This document shows, one piece after another, positions 1 through 11,418 of a stretch of 64,000 nucleotides of DNA. The first letter of the stretch is position 1. Every line of letters starts with the position of its first letter. The DNA is taken from contig CM039139.1 of assembly GCA_022036555.1 (NCBI GenBank), positions 31,957,748-32,021,747 of the forward strand, in the 5' to 3' direction. The notes beneath the pieces were generated by a model. The model saw only the letters and a program-made list of their open reading frames with translations. It had not been told where the DNA came from and searched no databases. A program made the position numbers and the translations under genes. The DNA comes from Microstegium vimineum (lineage: Eukaryota; Streptophyta; Magnoliopsida; Poales; Poaceae).

Positions 1-5
1 CCTAC

Positions 6-1562
6 CTCGATCTTTTTTAGCTCGGCCTCCATCTCGGCTTTCTTCGCGTTCTCCCACGACGTGATGAAGGCGAGCTTCTTGGCAGCCCTGTTGTCATTGC
101 ATTGCAGGCAAACGCAGCAAGTGAGTTAGTTGCAGACACAGCTACTGTTGGTTGTTGGTGTGGTTGAGAGGTCAGTTGCATGATCAATCGCGCCTGCATG
201 TGGCGGAGACGATATCGAAAGGCCGGTGTGCTTTCGTTTCATCGTGCTTTGAGTGCATCGTAAGATATATATAGCAGTGTGATGGCATGTCTCACCCATC
301 AAAACGAACCGGATTGATGTGCCCGTTCGAGTAGCAGAGCACACATCAGTGGCGATTTCATCCATTTATTTAAGCAATTGACAGTTAGACATATTATATA
401 GCTCGATACTTACTTTTAAGCAATTCCCAATTAAATATATATAGCTCAGAGACAGAAAGACCTTTTACCTGTTCTCGGCTCTCGCTTTCTCGCTCTCTTC
501 CCAGGCGGTGATCAGACTCAGTCTCTTCTCAGATACAATCTTCGCTAGAAAGGCATCTGAAGAAAAAGGGGGAATGAATTAATGGAGCGAGATGAGTGTT
601 ATGAGTTTGATTGAACCAGCTAGAGTTCATGTTTTTTTTTGTGTGTGTGGTTCGTAAATAAACTGAGAAATTTGATGAGCATCCTTTTGTTTTTGTTGGT
701 TACCTCTTTCAGTTGAACCTCCAATAGTTGCAGGTTTCTCAGCAGCGTCTAGCAAAAAAAAAAAGAGGACCTATCAGAAATTTTCACAAGAAAAGGCTAA
801 TTTGGTTGTCAGTGCTTCAGTAGTGTTGGGTTGTTTTTGCGTCTTCTGCTTCTCCTACCTCCGATCCTCTAGGAATTGAATTATCATGTTTTGGAGTATG
901 TGAAGAAAACTAATCCATGTTGCCAGAGAGAAATTAAAATTTAGGAGCATGCAGGAACACTCTCCTTATTTTAACTTGTTTTTTTTTGGTTTATTGTCAC
1001 ATTTTTACTTCAAAAGTAGTAGTACAGTGGAAATAAAGGGAACTTATTGTCCGGTTCCCCAATGAAAATTAATCGATCTGCTTTTCTGAAATTTCCCTCC
1101 GATCCCTAGTACCTAGCTAGAGGGCTAGACGAAAATTTAATTTGCTCTCTGCATTATTTTTGTAAAGTTTGGTTTGGGGAGATTTGCAGCCGGCTAAACT
1201 GTAACATAATTCCAACCATGCATGCGTAACGAGGGTCTCATCTCATCTGTATAACTGTATTATTAAGCTAGTACCATAATAGACAAAGCTCCTACCCTTG
1301 TTTTTTTGTGTATTGTAGAAAAAGAAATTCTACTAGCTAGAGCCTAGAGAAGGATATATATGAACAGAGGGATGGTAGATAGAGTAGTTACGTTTACGTA
1401 CGTACCCTTGACAAGAGCGACGATGGCCTTGGAGTCGTCGTCGGCCGGCTTGTCGAGCTTAGCAGCCGCCGGCGGAGGCGGCAGCGGCACGACGGCCTTC
1501 TCCTCGGCGATGTCCTTGGTGGCCTCCACCTCCACAGGCTTCTTGGCCTCCTCCGCCGCCAT
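6..1562 (-). CDS. Remorin, 5' four exons (3' end outside window)
   Basis: Four exons read on the minus strand: 1562..1406, 748..704, 556..469 and 87..6. All junctions are GT-AG and the phases agree, giving 124 residues before the edge. The N-terminal 52 residues are acidic and Pro/Ala-rich (MAAEEAKK start, PLPPPPAAA). From about residue 68 the remorin_C domain begins, with AKIVSEKRLSLITAWEESEK and NRAAKKLAFITSWENAKK, the charged amphipathic coiled coil of the family. Remorins are plant plasma-membrane nanodomain proteins that attach peripherally through a C-terminal anchor, which would lie left of base 1. The donor after codon GAG at base 6 shows at least one more exon outside the window. The start is the only in-frame ATG before the acidic N-terminus. 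No break is seen in the visible part. Identity is firm; the subgroup is not settled. Confidence 0.93.
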
Positions 1563-1784
1563 CTGTCTCTAATTTGCTAGCTGCTGCTGCTGAATTCAGT
1601 CTGATTCAGATGGACCCTCCTCCTCCTCTCAATCAGCAGCAGCAGGTGAGCCTGCAAGCTACTACGCTAGCTAGCTTAGAGAGGTAGAGAAAGAATAATG
1701 GTGTGGTGGGCTGGCACAAGAAGAGGGAGGGCTCAAACAACAGTTAGCTGCTGCTAGTGCTAGCTTAGGCCAAGGCGCGCGGTG

Positions 1785-1792
1785 GATATATA
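1785..1792 (-). promoter_or_regulatory. Candidate TATA box of the remorin gene
   Basis: TATATATC on the minus strand lies about 220 bases upstream of the remorin ATG, in a GC-mixed stretch just after a GCGCGC run. The CTG-rich 5' untranslated sequence lies between the two. This is position and motif only; no transcript start is known. Confidence 0.4.
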
Positions 1793-2829
1793 GAGGAAGC
1801 CAAGCAAATAAATTAGGTGGCTTTGAAGCCAGCTCGATCAGGCTGGGTATCCATCGTACGTGTATGTATAGAGACTAGAGAGAGAGAGAGAGAGCAACAA
1901 AAGTTTACTTGGTTTTCTAAGCAAGATCGAACAACAAAGCATATCTATATCTCTTATTATATTAGTATACCAACTAATATAAGTAGTAGTGTTTGTTTAA
2001 CTAACAATAACTACTAGTAGTAGCAATTTAGGTGGCTTAATAAACAAGGGAAGCGACGATATCTATCTGTGAATTAATGGATTGACGGGCTGTTCCAGCT
2101 AGGCAGGCAGGCGATCGATAGATGGTGTGGCCGGCCGGTTTGCATCTGCATATGCATCATCGAGATGCTTGTATCCATTCAAGGTGCACTCTGTGGTAGG
2201 TCTGCTAGCTAGCTAGGAGCAGACGAGCAAGCAACAGTACTAGTACGCTCTGGTGACTTTTAGCTCGCCCGTTATGAAATTAAATTAAATGTTCAACACG
2301 CACACATATAATCACCAAATTAAGTCAGTCCGGTCGTCGATAGTTACGGAATGTTCTCCTTATTTGGTGTTGGATGCACGTCATGCGACTCAACCGCTGC
2401 CAACCTTGCATAGGGAGGCGGGGGGCCAAATAAAGGACAGGCGGACAGCCGCCACATCTCGGTGTTCCAGGTTGCTGCCTTGCTATGCATCGTCCCCAAC
2501 AGCTCACAGCTACTAGATTATGACTCTTTTATTCTTTAGAGACCACGCATCCATTCCTGCCAATTAAGCTGGTCCTGCCTGTCGTTGCTGGCTTGCTGCG
2601 TGCAGTTTCAGGCTTCGTTCAACTGACATACCTATCTGTTTTGCATGCAGGAGCAAGACCAAATTGCTTGCACGGCGGTGCACTCCGTACGTATGATATA
2701 CTTACACAGCTTGCTAGCTGAGAGATTCCAAGCATAAGCTTTCGGCTGTCAACCAGCTAGCTAGTTCATGCATGAATCATGATATGTGTATGTGTGTGTA
2801 CCGTACCTGCCAGAGAATTGAATCTGGGG
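1793..2829. other. Intergenic, no gene recognised
   Basis: AT-rich intergenic DNA with a short GA-run near 1876-1894. Open frames here (for example 2289-2516) have no recognisable domain, no partner frame and no splice context. Nothing further is supported. Confidence 0.6.
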
Positions 2830-2931
<102 letters not shown>

Positions 2932-2964
2932 TCTGGATTCTCAAGAGCAAAGTCATGCGCATCT

Positions 2965-3054
2965 ACACGTACACTAATCCGTGGGTCGAGATGGAATAAT
3001 GGTGCCTTTACACGTACACTAATCCGTGGGTCGAGATGGAATAATGGTGCCTTT
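2965..3054. repeat. 45-bp perfect or near-perfect tandem duplication
   Basis: Two head-to-tail copies with period 45 (2965-3009 and 3010-3054), each starting ACACGTACACTAATCC and ending GGTGCCTTT. It lies just right of the (TA)n tract, which fits replication slippage. Confidence 0.95.
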
Positions 3055-3356
3055 TCGTGTGAGAATCATCAATCATTTATAATATCATTAACTTAGGATA
3101 AAGATGGATAAACCATGCAGGTACCACTACCACCTGTGACACTAACCCTGATGGATCGATCGCCACCTTTTTCTACCACGGTATGTAGGGTACTGCACCT
3201 TATAGCTTTTCTCCTCTACCAGCTGATGAAGCAAGAAAAGTTTCATTCAGTAAGGCCTCCCTTATTAATTAATTATATAAATATAAATATAGCTGTAGTT
3301 ACATTCTCTTCTTTTTCTTTTTTAAAAAAGGGGAGGATGTGCGGATTATATATTAA

Positions 3357-4187
3357 GGCCTTGTTTGGCAATACAGTATTATTTCTCAGATGTAAACCAT
3401 TTTTCACTTGTAATTTGTTGTGCCCAAGGACACGGCTGTTTTGTTTTACACATGTAAATTGCCGTTTGGGAAAAAAAAAAAAGCTTCCGCGTCTGCTTGT
3501 GCTGGGTAGTTCTTGCCTTGCTTTGTTGCTATGCTCCCATTTACTTACGCTGACTACACGAAGTTCGAATGTTGGCTGCGGGGCTTGACGCTGGTATTGC
3601 ATTGGTGCGAAGCTCCATCAACGCCGCCGCCTCTGTGTAGGAGGATGCTACAACCGACGGGAAGCCGTCGGCCGCCAGTGTAGGTATGAGTTCTAGTATA
3701 AAATTTCTCTCCATCCTCTATACTGGTGAGCTCGCTAGATTTCGATCTGGACTAGCAGAATAAGATCGACAAAACCATGCTAGAGATCTACTAGAAGAAC
3801 AGCTGTAGAGAAGGACATGGGGATCGAATTGAATAGATCGACGCCGACTCGCCGGGGCCCAGGACTCATGCGCCGGGATGTGGATTTGCTGCATCGATTT
3901 GCCTGGGACGTGGATTTGCGGCATGGATTCGCCGCCCTCAACTCGGGACCGCCGCAATGTTAAGCCGACGAAGCCATGGAGGACGAGACGAGTCTCGATA
4001 GATGTCGTATTTTTTCTCAGACCAGTGGAGGAGATAATTTTTTTCCAACGGTTTTGGTCTAATCCAGATGTAAAATTAGTGGGGTTACCGGTCTTCCAAA
4101 CAATAAAATCCGAGCTGCCTCAGAACATTTTTGGGAGCTGTAATTTACCAGGGTTTTGAGGCAATTATCAGGCTTCCAAACAGCCCC
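3357..4187. mobile_element. Harbinger/Tourist-like non-autonomous element
   Basis: The left end is GGCCTTGTTTGG and the right end reads GGGGCTGTTTGG in reverse complement. Both are flanked by TAA (3354-3356 and 4188-4190), the 3-bp target duplication typical of PIF/Harbinger and Tourist elements. The 831-bp interior has no convincing transposase. The terminal repeat is short and imperfect, so the class assignment rests mainly on the TAA flanks. Confidence 0.6.
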
Positions 4188-5365
4188 TAAAGCTAGATTA
4201 ATTGTTGTCTAGCCCAGCTCAACTTTTATGTCTAATTAATACATTGAATAAATCACCAGCTGGATATATCAATATAGGTATAGGGCGCCTTTGGCGAGGT
4301 TTCTGTCAGCGCACGCTCTGGCACTGCGTCACTGTTGTGGAGCCGGCGAAGCCCTCAAATCCAAAAGCTCCGGCGCAGCTCCTCCTCCTTTCCTGTTGTC
4401 CTGGGAAAGAGCCGGATGAGCCGTTTTTCCATTGCTACAGGAACGCACAGTTCCGCGCAACTAGAGCTGGAGCCGCTTAATCTATCTAAAGCCTAGCTAG
4501 TTGCCTAAACCCCCTCATTCTTTCAGCAATATCATATTTTGTAAAATAATGATAAAAATGATGGATGGTTACATATATATAATAAAACATTAGATACTAC
4601 TAGTAGTAATCAAAATATGTAGTTGCGAGATGTGTTGGTGCGTGACAGTGCATGCATGTATATATATATTAGTAGGATGGTCTAATGAATCCCACCTAAA
4701 TCATACTGTATATCATGGTTCTGTGTTCCTTTTTTAAAAAAAATAAAGGGTGTGTGTTCTTCTTTCCGATCGAGCTGAATTAGGAACGAAGCAATGATGG
4801 AGCTGGCTGCTAGCTAGGCTAGCTAATCGGATCGGAGCGTTGTGCGTGTGCATGCCTAGTGACAGGGACACTCGGCCGCCGACAGCAAATCCGAGCTGTT
4901 GAGACTTGACACAGGACACTGCATATTATTATGCAATGACACCAGCCGTGCTTTTATGGTGCGGTGCCATGGGTGCCAATTATTAATGGATATATACCAT
5001 ATTTATTAATTAAATATTAGTAACGGTAAATATGAGTTTTTATACAATGTGACCAAAAATTAAATACTGCCTACCTCGGACTCAAAATAAATGTTGTTAT
5101 AGTACTCCTGCCGGTTAAATTTTTTAAAGCTTGATTTGTTTTGCAGAAAAATATTAGTAGCATTTGTATCATCGAATAAATTTGTTATAAAAATAGATTA
5201 ACGACCTATCTGATGATGCTAGTAATTATGTACTATAAATATTAATATATTTAGTCGAAATTAAAAAAGTTTGATTTATCGAAGAGTGAGAACGACACTT
5301 ATTTTAGGATGAAGGAAATATATTTTTTTTAAAAAAGAGTGACAAGAGATTTGCCCAGATTTTTA
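4188..5365. other. Intergenic, no gene recognised
   Basis: A GC-rich patch at about 4285-4480 has an open frame without a known domain. The rest is AT-rich. No terminal repeats or splice-consistent exons were found. Confidence 0.5.
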
Positions 5366-5940
5366 TTAGACAATAAACAGAAACAACTTCAGTTTTTTTT
5401 TAGAAACAACTTTAGTTGGGATACAAGAACTAGCTACTAGAAAAAAAAAACAAAACTTGGGGGGATAAGAGGAAGACGGCCTGGCTGAGGTGACAAGGCA
5501 AGAGCCATGGGCCACAAAAACGACTCTACAAAGTCTAAGCCAACTAAACTGTAGTAAGTTGGGGTTGCATCCCCACGTTATACTGTGTAATATCATCTTT
5601 GCATAAACTCGCGACTTGGAAGTTTGTCTATTTGTTGAAGGATTCTTCTGTTACGTCTTTCCAAATTCCAAATGAAAATAGATCATAATACCATGAAAGT
5701 TCCTCTGATCTCCCAAGTCTTCTAGAAATGTGGCACGACATCGATGCCACTAGTTATAAACGAAGCCGTTTTGGTGTAAGGACTGGATCGGAGGCGGGAG
5801 AAACCACACTAAGACTACGCTTGTTTTTGTAAATAAATTTGTAAATGTGCATTCCTTACAGAGATGTTGGGATGCCTGCCACCTTGGGGCTCTACTTTGC
5901 AAAGTTTTGGCCAAGTTCATTTTATGAGATCGCCGCAAGG
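5366..5940 (-). pseudogene. Possible 3' remnant of an L1-type LINE
   Basis: Minus-strand frames with stops resemble the C-terminal tail of plant LINE reverse-transcriptase ORFs (zf-RVT region): an aromatic MIYFHLEFGK-like segment is followed by a basic stretch and later a Trp-rich tail (FSWLRLCRVVF). Frames change and contain stops, so no protein could be made. No target duplication or clear poly-A tail was fixed. It may be only chance similarity. Confidence 0.3.
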
Positions 5941-6999
5941 TATATCAAGCATATTCCAAGTTCCATTCTTCTATGTTAGGAAGCGGACGACGGGCGGCAG
6001 GCGGTGGTGTCCTTGTCCTCTCGATTAGGGATTCTATGATTGGTAATTTTGGGATCCAGTGGATGAGCCAGGAGTATGCAATGTTGGGCTTTTAATGGGC
6101 ATCTCACCTCTGTTGGGCTGAACAAAGCAAAAAAAAAGGCTCAATCTTCCTCTAGGTTCTAGCACCGCAACGTTGCCTGCTCGTGCTCGCCGCTCCAACG
6201 CTCATCGTTGTCGGTGCCAGGGAAGAAGGAGGGGTCTGGGGGTATGGGGTGAGCTCATCGGTAGCTGGGGCGGCTGGCCCACCCCGCCGCTAGGGTGGCT
6301 ACGCCGCTAACCCCAATTGTTTAATTTGGTAGCAGGCACAATGTTTGTTGGCCGATTAATGAGAGAGTGCCCTCCCTTAACATTGTCCGGAGTCTCATCA
6401 CATCATAGACAAACTTCTCCTAATCGATCAATCTTGTCTATAAGCCATTTTTGCACCAGCAAAAAATTGTGAGGTGCATGGTTTTATTGTTTTTACTAAC
6501 GTTTCACATCCTCTATCATATGGCGTACCTGCCTTTCCAACCAGGGAGTCATGCATACTGCAAAATTAAATTATTATGTTAATTTTAGACACGAACCGTA
6601 CTTGTGGAACCTTTTTTAGTCATGCTCCAAGTATACTATTATTACTGGTGATGAATTAGCTAGCTAGCATGAACCGTACTTGTGGAACCATTTTTAGGGT
6701 AGGCAGGCTGGGTGTGCTTGGCAATGAATCCTGTAGAACTCCCTAGTTCTTCTGGTCGCGAAGAGCCTAAGCTAGCTGCAAAGAACTTGTTGCGTGCACA
6801 CAACCCATACCATACGTACCATACCGGTGGAGGCAACCGTGACCATGCATATGCACAGTACAGTTTGCTGCAGCTAGCACGTAATACCAACCTGGCTTTA
6901 TTTATTTCCTAATTGACAACGTACCAGCCGGATCGGATTATTGCATTCGCCACCGTGTTATTAGAAGCTAGATAGGGTCAAAACAGGTAAGGATATATA
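5941..6999. other. Intergenic, no gene recognised
   Basis: Contains a GC-rich stretch near 6165-6310 without a usable long frame. GAACCGTACTTGTGGAACC occurs twice (about 6594 and 6670), a short direct repeat. Nothing else is supported. Confidence 0.5.
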
Positions 7000-7220
7000 C
7001 TCCCTTCAACCTGAACTAAAAGGAATCCATAGTTCAAAATGCCAAATTATAAGAAATTCTCGGTGACCAAACACTCTAAAAGGCACCATTCTTATGCATA
7101 CCTACCATTAATATCTATCACCGACCTAAATATGGTAATTAGTGAGGGAATATGCATCATTTATGTTACTAATACGCTCTAAAATTACTTGGATACCTTA
7201 TATTTCTAGGACAGAGTGAG
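7000..7220. mobile_element. Stowaway-like MITE
   Basis: Starts CTCCCTTCAACC and ends GGACAGAGTGAG, flanked on both sides by TA. This matches the Stowaway pattern of CTCCCT-type ends with a TA target duplication. It is 221 bp and non-coding. Confidence 0.6.
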
Positions 7221-7223
7221 TAT

Positions 7224-7945
7224 ATAGTACTAGTATAACATAAGTGGGTGAACACCACAAAAGAAAGGTCCATCTTTCATGCTTGTATTTACACCACTTC
7301 ACCCGTTCTAAATTATAAATTGCTTTGATTTTTTAATACATAGATATGTTATATATCTAGACATATGTTACATCTAGATACATAGTAAAATTTATGTATA
7401 TAAAAAAAGTAAAAACGACTTATAATTTAAAGCAGAGGGAACACAAAATTGATTTATGAAGGTATGCCTATTTCATTAACGGAGGCGGTCACAAGATATA
7501 TGTGTCTCTAAAGTATGTGATGATTTTCAAAGAGTGACATTGTATTTAAGGAGACTGTAAACAATTGACCATCTCTAAAAATCCATTAACAAGGGCATAT
7601 GCCTGCCTCTGAAAATAAAGGTCGTTTTTAGAGGTCAACCACTTAAGAGGCCTACCCTGTTATGGCGTCAAGCCCACCAGGAAAACGGCTGGCGAGAAAA
7701 AAACTGTAGAATATAAATTCTCGTTGTCTTTAAAAAAGACCATAACTCCTCACCTGACTTCCTCATGCTCCCTCTCTGGCCCATGATGGCTAATCCTTTC
7801 TGGCCCATGCTACCTGACGGCCTGATCCGTCAAATAAAGCCCAACTGTAAGGCCCATCGGAAACTCACCAAGCTCCAAAAGAATATAGGAAGAGAGGCCC
7901 AGAAGCATTGGTCTTGGTCTGCTAAAAAAAAAAAGCATTGGTCTT
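7224..7945. repeat. Tandem segmental duplication, copy A, left part
   Basis: Matches 31294-31950 in the same orientation, including CACCACAAAAGAAAGGTCC, a shared Stowaway-like MITE near 7300-7440, and the stretch ending GAAGCATTGGTCTTGG. The shared MITE was therefore present before the duplication. In copy B this block runs directly into the nsLTP flank; in copy A about 2.5 kb is inserted before the matching flank at about 10430. Confidence 0.85.
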
Positions 7946-8287
7946 AGAGCTGGCGCATATAGACGGAAATAGATAACTCCCTCGGTTTCTAAATAAACAG
8001 ATCAACTTTTTATCCCTATACATAAGAAAATTTACTAGAGTTGTTATAATAAGTTTTAACCTTTTACAAACTTGATTAAGTATATAAGAATTTTAATATC
8101 ACTACCTATAAGTATATAAATAACACAATATTTCATGCATGGTATATCGAATGATATAAATTTTGTGTCCTAATTAAAATTTGATGTTATTTTATATAGA
8201 TTCAGTCAGACTTATAAAATTTCACCTTTCTACGAGATAATTTATTTGGGACCGGGACCCAGATATGTAGTTGTTGTTGTACACGTT

Positions 8288-9580
8288 TTTTTTAGAACAT
8301 TTCCTTATTTGACATGAAAAAACTTGATGTTCCTAATTTAGCACCTAAACTTGAAATCTTCCTTATCTAGCCTCCTATGAAATTTTTGTTCCTAGACTAA
8401 CACTACCATCACTTTAGGCATCTAACGGTGTTAACTCAAGTGTAAAAGGACGATTTTGCCCTTCCTTGAGTTTCTCTTGTTTAGATATATTTTGACACCG
8501 TTTTTTGTTTGTTTTTCACATGCATCATGCTTTTCCTTGGAGTACATAATTATTTTACTATAATCTATGTTTCATCAAATAATAGTCTGATACGCGTAAC
8601 TATACGGCGGCAGGCTCACGGATGTACACATACGTGCACATACAGGCCGGCGCTGCACATCAGGCCTGCCACCCAGGTGGCATGTGTCCTTTCCCATGCA
8701 TGCACGTGAATATATACACATGTTCTTCCATGTATCAGTAACACAAGCAAGTGTATCTGTTGTTGTCAAAAAAAGAAAATAAAAAAAACAAGTGTATTTG
8801 CACAACACACACGAACGTAGAATTTTAGGCCGCGTTTAGATTGTGAAAGGAGGTGAGAAGTTTTTACAAAAAAAATTTACGCTCAAACTGTAAACGCAAA
8901 AACTTTTTGCATATCTGTTTAGATATAATAAAATATTTTGCAAAACATAGAGGAAAGAGAGGGCTGGCACGCGCAACGATGCAAAATATTTTAGTTTTTG
9001 ATGTCTTGGGTGCTAAATGCAAAATATTTTGGAGAGTTACTTTTTGCAAAATTTAGTACCTGTTTAGTTCTATTTTATAAAAAAGTAACGCAAAACGTAA
9101 AATCTTTTTACAAAATGGAGGAACTAAACATGACCTTAAACAGGCCAAAAATCTATCTCAAACAGCACGGTCAGTCGGTGGCGCCGTTTGCGGCTGCTGC
9201 TGTGCGCCAACTACACTGCGCTTCTGGGTCACTCGGTGGGTGGCCACGCCCCACGCTTGTGCACGTCCACGATGGAGGCGCGCGGGGAGCCTACCCGGTC
9301 GTGTGCCCGGCTCCAGCCCCGGCCTCCAATGCGCCGCCGCTGTCCCCATTCTCAGAAAACCCGATCCCCTTGCTCTCCTTGCGTGTTAATGAGCCAAGGG
9401 CATGTTAGTCTTTTAATAGGTAATCCCACATGTCAGCTAACCCTACCGTATGCACAAAGTGACGGTAGTGTTATTTTCGGAACAAAAGTTTTAAAGAAGT
9501 CTAGATAAGGAAGATTTGAAGTTTGCATGCTAAATTAGGAACAACAAGTTTTTTTAGTGTTAAACAAGGAATTTCTCTTT
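8288..9580. mobile_element. MULE-like element with long terminal inverted repeats
   Basis: About 190 bp at the left (AACTTGATGTTCCTAATTTA and following) is repeated inverted at about 9400-9580, an arm length typical of Mutator-like elements. T-rich flanks on both sides prevent a certain 9-bp target duplication. The interior holds a nested Tourist MITE and a GC-rich block at 9175-9370 that could be captured genic sequence, but no transposase. The outer ends are accurate to within about 10 bases. Confidence 0.7.
8828..9135. mobile_element. Tourist-like MITE nested in the MULE-like element
   Basis: Terminal repeats GGCCGCGTTTAG and GGTCATGTTTAG (reverse complement of the right end) are flanked by TTA at 8825-8827 and 9136-9138. 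It is 308 bp, AT-rich and non-coding. Its position inside the long inverted repeats shows that it inserted after the outer element. Confidence 0.75.
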
Positions 9581-9683
9581 TTTGGGGGGGGTGTTGGGGG
9601 GGGGGGGGGGCATGCAGTTGAAAGTTAAATGCCACGCACGCACTAATATTATTGCATCATACAAACGACCGGGTAAATTATTA

Positions 9684-9897
9684 GGGCATGTTTAGAAGCA
9701 AATTTTGGCCAGTTAAAAGGTCTCTCGGCTGAACTTTAGTTGGATGTTTGATACACCAGGTAAACTTTAGCAGATTTTAGCTAGGTTAAAACAGCTAAAT
9801 TCAACTAAATTTTAGCTGGAGTTTAAGTTAAGCTGTTTAAATACATAATAGCTAAATTTAGCTAGCTAAAATTTAGTTGGTGTATCCAAACATAATC
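9684..9897. mobile_element. Tourist-like MITE
   Basis: Starts GGGCATGTTTAG and ends with the reverse complement of GATTATGTTTGG, flanked by TTA at 9681-9683 and 9898-9900. The 214-bp interior is rich in TTTAGCT and AGCTAAA and can fold back on itself. Confidence 0.7.
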
Positions 9898-10249
9898 TTA
9901 ACCGGTCCAATGACGAGGAACGCTGATAACTCGATTGTATTGGCATGCATTCATCATCCATATATGTGTATGTGTAGTACCTACGCATCAATGAACAGTG
10001 AACGACATCGGCTCCTAGCCTCCTCGTACGAGCTGTTTGATTTATCTTGGTTTTTTTTTTCTTTTTTTTGACAAAACGGGTAGTAACGTGCTCTCACAAA
10101 GGATTTCTGTGTAAGGCGAAACTGAAACTATTGGCTTGTTGAGCTTCAACTAGCTGCTCTGGTGAGTCATGCTTTGAATTCATTAAGAGCATGTTAAAAG
10201 GATCTATGTATAATTAAGAGTTATTTTATCAAACGGTTCATCAATCTCC

Positions 10250-10352
10250 AGCTTGTTCGCTTGGCTTTTCAGCCGGTTTAAATCCAGTTAGAACAGTATT
10301 TTTCTCTCACAAGAAATCAGCCAACAGTGCATAATCCTGTCAAGTGAACAGG
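10250..10352. mobile_element. Very small MITE-like sequence
   Basis: CTTGTTCGCTTGGC at the left faces an inverted GCCTGTTCACTTGAC at the right, about 100 bp apart, with an internal CAGCCGG / ATCAGCCAACAG pattern seen in short grass MITEs. No clear target duplication was found. Confidence 0.4.
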
Positions 10353-10429
10353 CCGCTCGTGAATGGCTTTATCACTGGTGAAACTGAGTTGTGATTAATA
10401 TACATAATCGATGGACACAATTTACACAT

Positions 10430-10707
10430 GGGTACACAAGCTTATAATATAATTATAATATATAAGCAGGGATCGGCCGGAGCAGGCATGCAGACACGCC
10501 AAATTAAAGTACAAGGGACGAAACCCATCCATGCATTATTCCTCGTACAGTACATAGAACATACTTAGTGGAGAGAGCGGTGGTGGTGCACGACCATGCG
10601 GACACGGACGGCTATATATATAGACGGACAGAGACAGCAGAGACGCCTGCTGGCGGTGGTTCCGGCGGCCAGCGGCCGGCGGGGCGGCTTAAATAGATAA
10701 AATTAGA
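10430..10707. repeat. Tandem duplication copy A, 3' flank of nsLTP gene
   Basis: Matches the sequence right of 31955, for example GCCAAATTAAAGT and the CCATCCATTATTCCTCGTA-type stretch. It is the downstream flank of the nsLTP2-like gene in both copies. Confidence 0.7.
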
Positions 10708-10998
10708 TTAGCAGCGCGGCAGGGAGACGCCGCAGGAGGTGATGGTCTTGCGCGCGTTGGGGCTGTTGACGTAGCGCGAGTAGGTGGGATTCTTGGCGTA
10801 CTGGCAGAAGCACCCCTGCTGCGTCTTGAGGTTGGAGCAGCACGCAGCGGAGGGCGACGCGCCGGACAAGATCGCCGTCGCGCACACCGCCAGCTGCCCG
10901 GCGTTGCACGTAGCCGCCGAAGCAGTCTCCGCCGCCGCGGCCAGCAGCAGAGCCACCACCACAATCGCCATGCCCTGCTGCTGCTGCTGCTTCGCCAT
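10708..10998 (-). CDS. Type-2 non-specific lipid-transfer protein (copy A)
   Basis: A 96-residue secreted protein. The start at 10998 (MAKQQQQQGM) follows a TATA box by about 70 bases; an upstream in-frame start at 11070 would lie inside that box and is rejected. A hydrophobic signal peptide (VVVALLLAAAAETASA) is followed by a mature domain with the eight-cysteine pattern C-X7-C-X13-CC-X8-CXC-X23-C-X6-C, the CXC with central Phe being characteristic of type-2 nsLTPs. These small helical, disulphide-bonded proteins bind lipids and act outside the cell. The 67-residue mature part has the family's usual length. No intron and no break. Its tandem paralogue is at 32249-32545. Tissue and ligand cannot be read from sequence. 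Confidence 0.93.
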   Translation of the reverse strand: MAKQQQQQGMAIVVVALLLAAAAETASAATCNAGQLAVCATAILSGASPSAACCSNLKTQQGCFCQYAKNPTYSRYVNSPNARKTITSCGVSLPRC

Positions 10999-11068
10999 GT
11001 TATCTATCGTCGATCGGTCGAGACCGGGTGATGAATCGAATGAAGAGGCCCGGTTCCCCTTGTCCCTC

Positions 11069-11075
11069 ATTTATA
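11069..11075 (-). promoter_or_regulatory. TATA box of nsLTP2 copy A
   Basis: TATAAAT on the minus strand, 71 bases upstream of the ATG at 10998, followed by GAGGGACAAGG. The same box and following bases occur in the paralogue promoter at 32597-32603. Confidence 0.75.
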
Positions 11076-11349
11076 GCCTAGCTAGCTAGAGTGCCGCTGT
11101 AGGGCCTGTTTGGATGACGCCCTAGCTGACAGTTGCCTGCCGCTGTACGTGCACAGCAGACTGCGCGCGCTACCTACAGGAAGGTACTCCGGCAGGAAGC
11201 TGGTATACCCATCACGAACTTGACCGCGGTAATTAACTGACGATGATGCTCGACGACGTACGATCCTCGTCTTTCCTTATTCACCTCAAGAAAACGACAG
11301 TTATACCCGGTGCAACTCAAGAAGAAAACAACGACGACGGTGATGGACG

Positions 11350-11352
<3 letters not shown>

Positions 11353-11416
<64 letters not shown>
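11353..11416. repeat. (TA)n microsatellite
   Basis: About 64 bases of TA repeats in the upstream region of nsLTP copy A. It is absent from the matching promoter of copy B, so it expanded or was gained after the duplication. Confidence 0.95.

Positions 11417-11418
<2 letters not shown>

Noticed and set aside
11000..11070. Upstream start for nsLTP copy A giving 120 residues
   Set aside because: That start lies within the TATA box region and would bury the signal peptide; the start at 10998 matches the paralogue.
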